Shown: in pieces, positions 16,911 through 24,487 of the stretch
How the letters are laid out: each line of letters starts with the position of its first letter
Numbering within the stretch: the first letter of the stretch is position 1
Assembly (NCBI GenBank): GCA_965203375.1
Contig: OZ241886.1
Coordinates: forward strand, 1,240,001 to 1,304,000
Direction of reading: 5' to 3'
DNA from: CATQHS01 sp965203375
GTDB lineage: Bacteria; Actinomycetota; Acidimicrobiia; Acidimicrobiales; Aldehydirespiratoraceae
Length of the DNA: 64,000 bases
Notes under the pieces: model-generated
The model's database searches: none
Told to the model about the DNA's origin: nothing
The model's input: only the letters and a program-made list of their open reading frames with translations
Made by a program: the position numbers and the translations under genes

Positions 16911-17675
16911 GTGGGCGTGGACCTGATCCGGGAGCTGGCCGACGAGGTGGCGAAGGGGACGGCGGTGGCCAGCGCGGTTGTCGTCGACACCTCGCGCTCG
17001 GTGCCCCGGCGGCCCGGGGCCCGGATGCTGGTGTTCGGCGACGGCCGCATCCGGGGCACGGTCGGCGGCGGGGAGATGGAGGCCCGGGTGGCGGCCGAGG
17101 CGGTCGAGTCCCTCCGCGACGGCCGGCCCCGTATGCTCTCGTACCGGCTCGTCCAGCCCGACGAGGGCGATCCCGGCGTCTGCGGGGGGGACGTCTCGAT
17201 CTTCGTGGAGCCCCACATGCCCCAGCCGAGGATGATCGTCGTCGGGTACGGCCACGTCGGCCGGGCCGTGGTCCGCCTGGCGGGCTGGCTCGACTTCCGG
17301 GTCACCGCCTGCGACGACCGCGACGGGCTCGAAGCCGACGCCGAAGGGGCCGACGAGCTCTTCATCGGCTCCGTCGCCGATCTGGTGGCCGACCGCGGCA
17401 TCGGCGCCGACACCTCGGTGGTGCTGGTCACCCGCAACGTCGACCTCGACGCGGCCGCCCTGGCCGCCCTGCTGCCCACCGAGGCCGGCTACATCGGGGT
17501 GATGGGCAGCGACCGGCGGTGGAGCACGGTGAAGGCCCGGCTCGAAGCCCAGGGAGTCGAACCGGCTGCCCTCGACCGGGTGAGCGCGCCGATCGGGGTC
17601 GAGATCGGGGCCGAAACGCCCTCGGAGATCGCGGTGAGCATCATGGCCCAGGTCATCGCCCGCCGCCGCCTCTGA
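16911..17675 (+). CDS. XdhC/CoxI-family molybdenum cofactor maturation protein
   Basis: 254 residues. The N-terminal XdhC/CoxI domain shows SVPRRPGARMLVF and GTVGGGEMEARV; the C-terminal Rossmann domain begins with MIVVGYGHVGRAVVRLA and contains GYIGVMGSDRRW and the family ending IGAETPSEIAVSIMAQVIA. XdhC proteins bind molybdenum cofactor, assist its sulfuration and deliver it to XDH-type hydroxylases. A purine-rich ribosome site (GGAGGGGAGGGGG) lies about 10 nt before the GTG at 16911. Its presence argues that the adjacent XDH-like enzyme still receives a molybdenum cofactor although it has lost its Fe-S ligands. Confidence 0.92.
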   Translation: MGVDLIRELADEVAKGTAVASAVVVDTSRSVPRRPGARMLVFGDGRIRGTVGGGEMEARVAAEAVESLRDGRPRMLSYRLVQPDEGDPGVCGGDVSIFVEPHMPQPRMIVVGYGHVGRAVVRLAGWLDFRVTACDDRDGLEADAEGADELFIGSVADLVADRGIGADTSVVLVTRNVDLDAAALAALLPTEAGYIGVMGSDRRWSTVKARLEAQGVEPAALDRVSAPIGVEIGAETPSEIAVSIMAQVIARRRL

Positions 17676-17749
17676 GCTCGCCGCCGATGGACCTTGCACG
17701 CTCCGCCCCGCCGGGGTGATCGCCCATCGCCGCCGCTGAGCCCCTCTGC

Positions 17750-18526
17750 GTGCTGCGGGGCGGGGGCGACCTCGCCACCGGGGCGGCCTGGCGGCTGACC
17801 CGGGCCGGCTGGCCCGTGATCGTGCTCGAGCTGCCCCGGCCCCTCACCGTGCGCCGGACCGTGGCCCTGTCCGCTGCGGTGGCCGAGGGCGAGGCGGTGG
17901 TTCAGGGGATGCGGGGGGTGCGGGCGGAGTCGCCCGAAGAGGCGGTGGCCGTGGCCTCGTCCGGCTCGGTGGCCGTGCTGGTGGAGTCGGGGCTGGCCCC
18001 GGTCGGCGCCGACGTGGTGGTGGACGCCCGGCTGGCCAAGCGCAACCTCGACACGTCCATCGGCGACGCCGACCTGGTGGTGGGCCTGGGTCCGGGCTTC
18101 ACCGCCGGGGCCGACTGCCACGCCGTGGTCGAGACCATGCGGGGCCACGACCTGGGCCGGGTCATCTGGTCCGGCCCGGCCGCAGCCGACACCGGCGCGC
18201 CCGGCCCGGTGGGGGGGCGCAGCGCCGAGCGGGTGCTGAGGGCCCCCGCCGCCGGGGCGGTGGCCTGGGACGCGGCCATCGGCGACCGGGTAGCCGAAGG
18301 GCAGCGCCTGGGAACGGTGGCCGGGGCGGCGGTGACCGCGCCCTTCGACGGGGTCCTGCGGGGCGCCATCGCCGCGGGCGCCGAGGTGCGGGCCGGGCTG
18401 AAGATCGGCGACGTCGACCCCCGCTCCGACCCGTCCGCCTGCCACCGGATCTCTGACAAGGCCCTGGCCGTGGGCGGGGGAGTGCTGGAAGCGGTCCTGG
18501 CCTGGCGCTCGGGCCTGGCCGGGTAA
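17750..18526 (+). CDS. yqeB: YqeB/EF2563-type selenium-dependent Mo-hydroxylase accessory protein
   Basis: 258 residues from a GTG start; the only start after an in-frame stop at 17717. The N-terminal VLRGGGDLATGAAWRL Rossmann motif, the DARLAKRNLDTSI and VVGLGPGFTAG segments, RGHDLGRVI, the KIGDVDPR stretch and the SDKALAVGGGVLEAVLAW ending match the EF2563/YqeB family. These genes accompany selenium-dependent molybdenum hydroxylases. A biotinyl-like beta-barrel module lies near residues 165-225. Together with XdhC and the SsnA-like amidohydrolase it indicates a labile-selenium type Mo hydroxylase system; whether selenium is used here is not provable from this window (no selD or YqeC gene is present). 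Confidence 0.88.
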   Translation: MLRGGGDLATGAAWRLTRAGWPVIVLELPRPLTVRRTVALSAAVAEGEAVVQGMRGVRAESPEEAVAVASSGSVAVLVESGLAPVGADVVVDARLAKRNLDTSIGDADLVVGLGPGFTAGADCHAVVETMRGHDLGRVIWSGPAAADTGAPGPVGGRSAERVLRAPAAGAVAWDAAIGDRVAEGQRLGTVAGAAVTAPFDGVLRGAIAAGAEVRAGLKIGDVDPRSDPSACHRISDKALAVGGGVLEAVLAWRSGLAG

Positions 18527-18596
18527 AAGCACTTCTCGGCTTCCGGGCCGTTCGGGCCTGGCCGGGTAAAGCCCTTTCTCGGGCTTGCCGAGCCGT
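18511..18596. repeat. 43-bp tandem duplication of the yqeB 3' end
   Basis: The final codons and stop of the YqeB gene (18511 onwards) recur 43 bp later at 18554, followed by a third, degraded piece near 18581. Confidence 0.8.
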
Positions 18597-18647
18597 TCGG
18601 GCCGGACCGCCGCGCCCGGCTTGATCCATCGGAGACGGGGCCGAAGG

Positions 18648-18653
18648 TAGGGT
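18648..18653 (+). promoter_or_regulatory. leaderless promoter for second LLM gene
   Basis: TAGGGT ends exactly 6 nt before the GTG at 18660, supporting that start codon and separate transcription of this gene. Confidence 0.55.
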
Positions 18654-18659
18654 CCGGCC

Positions 18660-19637
18660 GTGGTCCGGGGCGCGTTCAACCTCATACCCACCGAACCTGT
18701 GGAGCGGATGGTGGCCCTGGCCCGCCTGGGCGAGGAGCTCGGGTACGAGCGGTGCTGGGTCTACGACGAGGGCCTGGCCGCCCGCGACGTGTACGTGACC
18801 CTGGCCGCCATCGCCTCGGCCACCGACGCCGTCGAGGTGGGCCCGGGCATAACCAACCCCTACACCCGCCACGCCGGAGCCACCGCCGCGGCCATCGCCT
18901 CGCTCGACGAGCTGTCGGGGGGCCGGGCCTTTCTGGGCATCGGCGCCGGGGGCAGCCTGACGCTGGACCCCCTGGGGATCGAGCGGGACCGGCCGCTGGC
19001 CGCGGTGGCCGAGACCATCGACGCCTGCCGCCGCCTGCTGGGAGGCGAGACCGTCGACGCCGACGGCCGCCGCGTCCGGCTTCGGCGGGCCGCGCTGGCC
19101 TGGCGGCCGGTCGGGGCCTCCACCGAGATCTGGCTGGCCGGCCGGGGCCCGAGGATGCTGGAGCTGGGCGGCGCGGCCTGCGACGGGGTGATGCTCGACT
19201 TCGTCCACAAGCCCGATCTGACCGAGGCGGTGGGCCGCATCCGGGCCGCGGGCCGGGCGGCGGGCCGGTCCCCGCAGATCGCCTACTCGACCATGATCGT
19301 CACCGACGATCGGGTCATGGCCGCCACCAAACCCCACATGACCTACCGGCTGGTGGACTCGCCCCCCGAGGTGCGGGCCGCCATCGGGCTAAGCGACGAG
19401 GACGCCGGGCGCATCCGCGCCGCCATGGGCTCGGGCCTGGAGGCGGCGGCCGAGCAGGTGAGGGACGAATGGGTCCACCCCTTCGTGCTGGCCGGGACGC
19501 CGGCGGAGTGCGCGGCCGAGCTGGCCGCGCTGGTCGAAGACCACGGCATCGACGAGTTCGTGGCGCCGGTGCTCGACGACGCCGGGGCCGAAGAGCTGCT
19601 GGCCGCCGCGGCCGAGGTGCTCGCTCTGGGCGCCTGA
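18660..19637 (+). CDS. LLM-class flavin-dependent oxidoreductase (second)
   Basis: 325 residues, luciferase-like TIM barrel. Family features: LARLGEELGYERCWVYDEG, TDAVEVGPGITNPYTRHAG, RAFLGIGAGGS, and EIWLAGRGPRMLELGGAACDG. It resembles F420-dependent N5,N10-methylene-tetrahydromethanopterin reductase-like proteins. It shares only the family fold with the LLM protein at 9260; the two bracket the molybdenum-hydroxylase locus. A flavin or F420 enzyme could serve as an electron partner or as a later step in the same pathway, which is speculation from position. Confidence 0.85.
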   Translation: MVRGAFNLIPTEPVERMVALARLGEELGYERCWVYDEGLAARDVYVTLAAIASATDAVEVGPGITNPYTRHAGATAAAIASLDELSGGRAFLGIGAGGSLTLDPLGIERDRPLAAVAETIDACRRLLGGETVDADGRRVRLRRAALAWRPVGASTEIWLAGRGPRMLELGGAACDGVMLDFVHKPDLTEAVGRIRAAGRAAGRSPQIAYSTMIVTDDRVMAATKPHMTYRLVDSPPEVRAAIGLSDEDAGRIRAAMGSGLEAAAEQVRDEWVHPFVLAGTPAECAAELAALVEDHGIDEFVAPVLDDAGAEELLAAAAEVLALGA

Positions 19638-19819
19638 CGGCGAAGCCCGCCCCTGGGGATCACCGCCAGCCCGCTGGGACCCGCAGCCCGAAGCCGGCAA
19701 CGCCCTGGCCGATCGCGAAGCCCGCCTTGGGGATCACCGCCAGCCCGTCCTCCGACCCGGCCGCTCTCGCTCCGGGCCGACGGCAAAGCCCGCTCGGCTG
19801 AGTTTGATTCCGCCTGGGG
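19638..19819. repeat. gene-free stretch with spaced direct repeats
   Basis: No coding signal. A segment of about 33 bp at 19641 recurs with minor changes at 19716 (75 bp apart), and a shortened form is seen near 19781. It is another near-72-bp duplication just downstream of a gene stop. Confidence 0.75.
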
Positions 19820-19848
19820 TTGACTTGGCCGTCATCTGACTGTAAGGT
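19820..19848 (+). promoter_or_regulatory. promoter of the tad operon
   Basis: TTGACT (19820-19825), a 17-bp spacer, and TAAGGT (19843-19848) form the best sigma-A-like promoter in the window. The start of transcription would be near 19855, leaving an untranslated leader of roughly 110 nt before the first tad gene. Confidence 0.65.
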
Positions 19849-19868
19849 TGTTTCAATAACTTTCCCTG

Positions 19869-19957
19869 GAGTGCCCGCAACGGCACCCCAGAGCCCCCGG
19901 GCCGGTGCCCGGGCGGCGTGAACCGACTTCCCCCTCGAACTTCGACCCGAGAGGGGG
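19869..19957 (+). promoter_or_regulatory. structured 5' leader of the tad operon
   Basis: Two hairpins can be drawn: one near 19869-19894 (a CTGG-x-GTGCC stem pairing with GGCAC-x-CCAG) and one at 19930-19957, where CCCCCTCG pairs with CGA-GA-GGGGG. The second hairpin buries the GAGAGGGGG ribosome site of the first gene, so it could throttle translation. It matches no riboswitch class I know. Confidence 0.4.
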
Positions 19958-19963
19958 CTGACG

Positions 19964-20617
19964 GTGATCATCTGGTGCTGGTCGGTGAAAGGAGGGGTGG
20001 GAACCTCGGTGGTGGCGGCGGCCATCGCCTTGCGGTTGGCCCATGACGGGCGCGACACCACCCTGGTGGATCTGGAGGGAGACCAGCCCGAGCTGCTGGG
20101 CTTGGTCAGGGGGGCGGCGCCGTCCGAGCCGGGCATCGGCGACTGGATCGCGGCCGGCGAGGGCGTGCCCGCCGACGCCATCGGCCGCCTGCTCGAAGAG
20201 GTGACCCGGGGGCTGAGGCTGCTGCGGGCCGGGTCGGTGTCGCCGGCCGGGGCCGACCCGGCCCGGCTGAAACTGGCCTTCGACATGCTGTCGGGGACCG
20301 GCCCCGTGGTGGTGGACGCCGGACTGGACCCGGGCAACTTCCGGGCCGAGCTGGGCGAGCCCCACCGGTCGGTGTGCGTGCTGCGGTCCTGCTTCTTGGC
20401 CGTGAGCCGGGCCCAGCGGATCGCCGATGACATCGACCACGTGATCCTGGTCACCGAGCCGGGTCGCTCCCTGCGCTCCAGCGACGTGGCGGCCGCGGTC
20501 GGGGCCGGCCGGGTAGACCGCATCGCCTGGGACCCCCGGGTGGCCCGCACCATCGACGCCGGCACCATCGTCGGGGTCCTGCCCATGCCGCTGCGGCGCT
20601 TCGAGCTGCCCATATGA
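19964..20617 (+). CDS. tadZ: TadZ/CpaE-like ATPase
   Basis: 217 residues from a GTG start preceded by GAGAGGGGG. MinD/ParA-like fold: it opens with SVKGGVGTSVVAAAIAL, a deviant Walker A in which the second Lys of GKT is replaced, as is common in TadZ/CpaE pilus-localisation proteins, and includes DTTLVDLEGDQPEL and the PVVVDAGLD strand. TadZ proteins mark the pole or site of Flp pilus assembly. It is the first gene of the pilus operon and overlaps the next gene by 4 bp (ATGA). It is shorter than canonical CpaE (about 400) because it has no receiver-like N-terminal domain. Confidence 0.78.
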   Translation: MIIWCWSVKGGVGTSVVAAAIALRLAHDGRDTTLVDLEGDQPELLGLVRGAAPSEPGIGDWIAAGEGVPADAIGRLLEEVTRGLRLLRAGSVSPAGADPARLKLAFDMLSGTGPVVVDAGLDPGNFRAELGEPHRSVCVLRSCFLAVSRAQRIADDIDHVILVTEPGRSLRSSDVAAAVGAGRVDRIAWDPRVARTIDAGTIVGVLPMPLRRFELPI

Positions 20618-21735
20618 GCGCGTCCGCCGGGCTGGTCGAGGCCGCTCATCGTCGAGTGCTCGACGCCGACGGCCGGATGCCGCTCACCCCCGCGGGGGTG
20701 GCCGAGATCGTCCGCGCCCTCGATCCTCTGGCCCGGCCCGAGGCGGTCGACGACGCGGTGGCCCGGGTGGTGGCCCGGGTGGAGGGGCTGGGCCCGATCG
20801 AGCCCCTGATGGCCGACCCGGCGGTGAGCGAGGTGATGGTCAACGGGCCGGGGCCGGTCTGGGTCGAGCGGAACGGGACGCTGGTCCGCAGCGGAGTCAG
20901 CGTGGACCGAACCGCGGTCGATCTGCTGATCGAGCGGATCGTGGGCCCGCTGGGGCGGCGGGTCGACCAGCGCTCGCCCTGCGTCGACGGGCGGCTGGCC
21001 GACGGCTCGCGGGTCCATGTGGCGGTGCCCCCGGTGGCGGTGGACGGCCCCTATGTGACCATCCGCCGCTTCGTGGTGGCCGACGTGGCCCTGGAGATGT
21101 TCGCCCCCGAGGCGGTGGTGGCGCTGTTGGACGAGCTGATCGCCGCGGGCGCCAACGTGATGGTGACCGGGGGAACCGGCGCGGGCAAAACCACCCTGCT
21201 GAACGCCCTGGCCGGCCGCATCGACGGCAGCCGGCGGGTCGTCACCATCGAGGACGCCGCCGAGCTCAGGCTCGACCATCCCCACGTCGTGCGCCTCGAA
21301 GCCCGGCCCGAGTCCCGGGAGGGCGGGGGCGATGTGACCATCAGAGACCTGGTCCGCAACGCGCTGAGGATGCGGCCGGACCGGCTGGTGGTGGGCGAGG
21401 TGAGGGGACCCGAGGCGCTCGACCTGCTCCACGCCCTCAACACCGGCCACGCCGGCTGCCTCTCCACCATCCACGCCAACGGGCCCGTCGACGGGCTTCG
21501 CCGGCTGGCCACCCTGGCCACGGCCGCGGCCGAGCGCCTTCCCGTGGAGGCGGTCAAAGACCACGTGCGGGCGGCCATGGACGCGGTCGTGCATGTGGGC
21601 CGGGCCGCGGGCGGCGAGCGCCGGGTCGTCGAAGTGGCCGAGGTGATCTCCGGCGACCGGGTGCGCAAGCTGGCCGACGGCACCTCCGTCGTCGGCGCCC
21701 TCTCCCGCCCCAGCCGACTGGGGAAGGGCCGATGA
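20614..21735 (+). CDS. tadA: TadA/CpaF secretion ATPase
   Basis: 373 residues. Type II/IV secretion ATPase: Walker A GGTGAGKTTLLNALAG, the Asp box TIEDAAELRL, Walker B RPDRLVVGEVRGPEALDLL, and the His box HAGCLSTIHANGP. The N-terminal domain carries LGPIEPLMADPAVSEVMVNGP, typical for CpaF. This hexameric cytoplasmic ATPase powers Flp/Tad pilus assembly with the TadB and TadC membrane proteins encoded next. Its stop overlaps the first of two micro-ORFs that separate it from tadB. Confidence 0.93.
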   Translation: MSASAGLVEAAHRRVLDADGRMPLTPAGVAEIVRALDPLARPEAVDDAVARVVARVEGLGPIEPLMADPAVSEVMVNGPGPVWVERNGTLVRSGVSVDRTAVDLLIERIVGPLGRRVDQRSPCVDGRLADGSRVHVAVPPVAVDGPYVTIRRFVVADVALEMFAPEAVVALLDELIAAGANVMVTGGTGAGKTTLLNALAGRIDGSRRVVTIEDAAELRLDHPHVVRLEARPESREGGGDVTIRDLVRNALRMRPDRLVVGEVRGPEALDLLHALNTGHAGCLSTIHANGPVDGLRRLATLATAAAERLPVEAVKDHVRAAMDAVVHVGRAAGGERRVVEVAEVISGDRVRKLADGTSVVGALSRPSRLGKGR

Positions 21736-21844
21736 CGGCGACTTGGAGAGCGGTGGAAGCGACGGGGAAGAGCCGATGACGGCCGCGATCCTCGTGGCCG
21801 CCGTGACCTGGAGGGCGGGGGAAGCGGCGGGGGCGATCCGATGA
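21732..21844 (+). repeat. duplicated gene junction: two micro-ORFs between tadA and tadB
   Basis: Three copies of a CGATGACGGC junction stand at 21731, 21775 and 21840. The first two open micro-ORFs of 15 codons (21732-21779, MTATWRAVEATGKSR) and 22 codons (21776-21844, beginning MTAAILVAAVTW). Each ends in a TGA that overlaps the next ATG, the last being the tadB start. The second peptide resembles the TadB N-terminus (MTAVVAAVLVFAAVAW), so these are duplicated 5' ends that keep translation coupled. Confidence 0.85.
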
Positions 21845-22533
21845 CGGCCGTTGTGGCCGCGGTGCTGGTCTTCGCGGCCGTGGCTTGGCCTTGTCCGCCG
21901 CCCCGGGGGCGCTCCCGCTCCACCCGCTGGCCGGGCGGCGCCGTGGCCGAGATCGGGCCCCGCCTGCGGAAGAGGTTCCGACCCGACGACGACGTGGCCA
22001 CGGTGGCTGAGACTTTGGAGTTGGCCGCCCGGGCCCTGCGGGCCGGGGCGTCGCTGCCTTCGGCCCTGGAGACGGTCTCGGCCGAACTCCCCGGCGCCGG
22101 CCTGGGCCCGGTGACCCGCCGGATCGCCGGGGGGCTGAGCGCGGCCGAGGCTCTCGACGGGTGGGCGGCCGACGCGGCCGGCCGCCGGACGGCGGCGGCC
22201 CGCCGGACCGCGGTCGCCCTGCTGGTCTTGGGCCACGGCTCGGGCGCGGCCATGGCCGCCAGCCTCGACCGGGCCGCGGCCGCTCTTCACCAGCGGCGGG
22301 CCTGGCACGACGAGATCCGGGCCCTCACCGCCCAGACCCGGGCCTCGGGGCTGCTGGTGGCGCTGGCCCCGGCCGCCTTCGGGGCGGTGGTGGCGCTGAT
22401 CGACGGCGACGCCCTGCGGGTGCTGGTGGCCACTCCACTGGGATGGCTCTCCCTGCTGGCCGGCTTGGCGCTGGAGGCGCTGGGCGTGTGGTGGATGTCC
22501 CGGCTGGCCCGAGGGGTTTCGGCGTGGGCTTGA
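21841..22533 (+). CDS. tadB: TadB-like pilus inner-membrane protein
   Basis: 230 residues. It has an N-terminal hydrophobic helix (1-16), a cytoplasmic type II secretion F domain (about 45-165: ELAARALRAGASLPSALE and the LGHGSGAAMAASLDRAAA helix pair) and two C-terminal membrane segments (about 168-190 and 196-220). T2SSF proteins form the platform on which the ATPase acts. It is shorter than typical TadB (about 300), missing the second N-terminal helix. Its last 10 bases overlap a GTG that opens a micro-ORF. Confidence 0.82.
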   Translation: MTAVVAAVLVFAAVAWPCPPPRGRSRSTRWPGGAVAEIGPRLRKRFRPDDDVATVAETLELAARALRAGASLPSALETVSAELPGAGLGPVTRRIAGGLSAAEALDGWAADAAGRRTAAARRTAVALLVLGHGSGAAMAASLDRAAAALHQRRAWHDEIRALTAQTRASGLLVALAPAAFGAVVALIDGDALRVLVATPLGWLSLLAGLALEALGVWWMSRLARGVSAWA

Positions 22534-22649
22534 GCGTCAGCCCCGCGCCGGTCCGGGAGCTTCCCGCGTGCTTGGCCGCCGAGAGGATCATGGCCGCCGT
22601 CGGGGTCTTCAGCCCCGCGCCGGTCTGGAGGCTTCTCGCGTGGGCTTGA
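22524..22649 (+). repeat. duplicated tadB-tadC junction, 41-codon micro-ORF
   Basis: The 12-bp junction GCGTGGGCTTGA occurs at 22522 and again at 22638. A GTG in the first copy opens a 41-codon ORF ending in the TGA of the second copy. The peptide begins like TadC (VGLS versus VGLT) and ends like TadB (AWA). The original 10-nt stop/start overlap is present at both ends. An inner repeat (SPAPV twice) is spaced exactly 72 bp. Confidence 0.85.
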
Positions 22650-23473
22650 CCACTCTGTCCGGGCTGGCCGCGGCGCTGGCCGCGGTGGCGGTGGGGCTTG
22701 CGCCCGCCCAAGCCGGCCGGATCCGCGACCGGCTTCACCGGTCCGGTCCTTGCCGGTCCGGTCCTTTTTCAACCGGTTCCCGTCTGCGGCGGCCTCGGAC
22801 CGGCCGGAACGTCGGGTCTAGCTCTGTGCTGGCCCCGGTTGCAGCCCTGGGCCGGCGCCTGACCGGGGGCGAATCCCCCGACGAGGTTCTCATAGGCGGG
22901 GCCGCCCTGGCGCTGCCCGCGGTGGCGGTGGCCGCCGGTCCGGCGCCGACGGGGATCGCCCTGGCGGCAGTGGCCGGCGTGGTGGGGCTGCGCCGCCGGC
23001 GCCGCCGGCTCGACCGCCAGCGCCGGGTCGAACTCGCTCTGCCCGAGGTTGTCGATCTCTTGGGCCTGCTGGTGGGGGCAGGCCAGCCTGCGGCCCCCGC
23101 CCTGGCCGCGGCCGGACCCCGCTCCCCCGAGCCGTTCCGGTCGGAGTTGGCCGACGTGGTGCGGCGCTCGTCGGCCGGCGAGCCCTTCGCCGAGTCGATG
23201 CGGCGGATGCGGGATCGGCTGGGCCCGGCCGCGGCCCCCCTCGTTCACGCCGTCCTGGCCGCCGAGGTCGACGGGGTTCCGCTGGGTCCGGCCCTGGTCC
23301 GGGTGGGCGACGAAGCCCGCCGACGGCGCCGGGTCCGGGCCGAGGAGGCCGCCCGCCGGGTGCCGGTGCTCATGCTGTTCCCCCTGGTGTTCTGCGTGCT
23401 CCCGGCCTTCGGACTGCTGACGGTGGTCCCGCTCATGGCCGGGTCGATCGCCGACCTTCGCTTCCCCGGATGA
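22640..23473 (+). CDS. tadC: TadC-like pilus inner-membrane protein
   Basis: 277 residues from the GTG at 22640, overlapping the upstream stop by 10 nt. T2SSF domain: LPEVVDLLGLLVGAGQPAAPALAAA, EPFAESMRRMRDRLG and the C-terminal RRVPVLMLFPLVFCVLPAFGLLTVVPLM membrane region. It partners TadB as the second platform protein. The 40 residues after the first helix (about 30-65) are a low-complexity Arg/Ser/Gly stretch containing a CRSGP-type repeat, probably another local duplication. Confidence 0.82.
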   Translation: MGLTTLSGLAAALAAVAVGLAPAQAGRIRDRLHRSGPCRSGPFSTGSRLRRPRTGRNVGSSSVLAPVAALGRRLTGGESPDEVLIGGAALALPAVAVAAGPAPTGIALAAVAGVVGLRRRRRRLDRQRRVELALPEVVDLLGLLVGAGQPAAPALAAAGPRSPEPFRSELADVVRRSSAGEPFAESMRRMRDRLGPAAAPLVHAVLAAEVDGVPLGPALVRVGDEARRRRRVRAEEAARRVPVLMLFPLVFCVLPAFGLLTVVPLMAGSIADLRFPG

Positions 23474-23538
23474 GCGTCCGCGCTCACCGGCGAAGCCCGA
23501 CCCGCTTCCCCCGGAAATACGTCCATCAAAGGAGAGCC

Positions 23539-23802
23539 ATGATCGAGAGAGTTCACAAATCGGAGCGTGGCCAGACCGGTGCTGAATCGGTGCCCGCCGT
23601 CGGTCCCGAGCGGGGTCGGAGCGGTGCCGGGTCGGTGCCCGCCGTCGGTCCCGAGCGGGGCCAGACCACGGCTGAGTACGCGCTGGTCATCCTGGGCGCG
23701 GCCGCGGTGGCGCTGCTGGTGCTGGCCTGGGCCACCGACACCGGGATGGTGTCCACCCTGCTCAACAAGGTGATTAGAAGCGTCGCCGACCAAGTGACGT
23801 GA
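23539..23802 (+). CDS. Flp-type pilin with duplicated class III signal segment
   Basis: 87 residues; an AAAGGAG ribosome site lies 7 nt before the ATG at 23539. The C-terminal part, ERGQTTAEYALVILGAAAVALLVLAW, is a class III prepilin signature (Gly before the cleavage site, Glu at +5) followed by the hydrophobic pilin helix, as in Flp/DUF4244 proteins. The unusual part is that a 15-residue unit beginning ERGQ or ERGR is repeated twice ahead of the true cleavage motif (units near residues 9, 24 and 39; 45-bp period). Only the third copy is followed by a hydrophobic helix, so it should be the processed one. No prepilin peptidase gene is nearby. Confidence 0.85.
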   Translation: MIERVHKSERGQTGAESVPAVGPERGRSGAGSVPAVGPERGQTTAEYALVILGAAAVALLVLAWATDTGMVSTLLNKVIRSVADQVT

Positions 23803-24377
23803 CCCGGCCGAGCAGGCCGCGCTCTCAAAGACTCCGACCGGCCGGAGGCGCCGTCGGGGGAGGCGCGGCCAGGGGAGGCGCCGCCGTGGGAGGCGCGGCC
23901 AGTTACCCGGCCGTGGGAGGCGCGGCCAGGGGAGGCGCCGCCGTGGGAGGCGCGGCCAGTTACCCGGCCGTGGGAGGCGCGGCCAGGGGAGGCACCGCCG
24001 TGGGAGGCGCGGCCGGTCGCCCGGCCGAGCGGGGCCAGTCCACGGCGGAGCTGGTGCTGCTGATGCCGGTGCTGGTGGCGCTGTTGCTGGCGCTGGTGCA
24101 GATCGGGCTGCTGGTCCGGGTGAGGGTGATGGTCACCCACGCGGCCCGGGAAGCGGTTCGAGAGGCGGCCGTCGGCGCCGACGATGACGAGGTGCGCGCC
24201 GCCGCGGCCGCGGCCGGCGACTTGGATCCCCGGCGCCTGGATGTGAGCGTCAGCCGGGCCGGGGATCGGGTCGCGGTGGAGATCCGCTACCACGACCCGA
24301 CCGATGTCCCCATCGTGGGCGCCCTGCTCGGCGACGCCCGGTTCGACGCCCGAGCCACGATGCGCCTAGAAGGATGA
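23799..24377 (+). CDS. TadE-like minor pilin with 57-bp repeat expansion
   Basis: 192 residues, GTG start overlapping the flp stop by 4 bp. Residues 15-73 are a Gly/Ala-rich repeat with a 19-residue unit. Then comes AERGQSTAELVLLMPVLVALLLALVQIGLLV, the class III signal and helix of a TadE/TadG-like pseudopilin, and a 100-residue soluble domain. In canonical TadE the signal begins within about 20 residues of the start, so the repeat array has been inserted ahead of it. Minor pilins of this type are thought to prime Flp pilus assembly. Confidence 0.82.
   Translation: MTRPSRPRSQRLRPAGGAVGGGAARGGAAVGGAASYPAVGGAARGGAAVGGAASYPAVGGAARGGTAVGGAAGRPAERGQSTAELVLLMPVLVALLLALVQIGLLVRVRVMVTHAAREAVREAAVGADDDEVRAAAAAAGDLDPRRLDVSVSRAGDRVAVEIRYHDPTDVPIVGALLGDARFDARATMRLEG
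23836..24020. repeat. 57-bp tandem repeat inside tadE-like gene
   Basis: Units recur every 57 bp (marker sequence at 23901 and 23958), encoding a 19-residue Gly/Ala/Val module between the start codon and the prepilin signal. A shorter sub-repeat (GGAxxGGAA) lies within each unit. Confidence 0.85.
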
Positions 24378-24474
24378 GGCCACCGCCTCCGGCTGTTTGA
24401 CCCGGCGGCCCCGGATCAGAGTTTTCAGCGGCGGGCTAGAAAGGGTGAGACCACCGCCTCCGGCTGTTTGACCG
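24366..24474. repeat. 71-bp spaced duplication of the tadE-like gene 3' end
   Basis: The last codons and stop of the tadE-like gene plus about 25 bp downstream (24366-24402) recur at 24436-24473. A 13-bp tandem copy follows just before the STAS gene start. Confidence 0.85.
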
Positions 24475-24487
24475 GCGCTGACGCGGC

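Noticed and set aside
19869..19957. Known riboswitch class in the tad leader
   Set aside because: The conserved cores of c-di-GMP, ydaO, cobalamin or TPP riboswitches are not visible.
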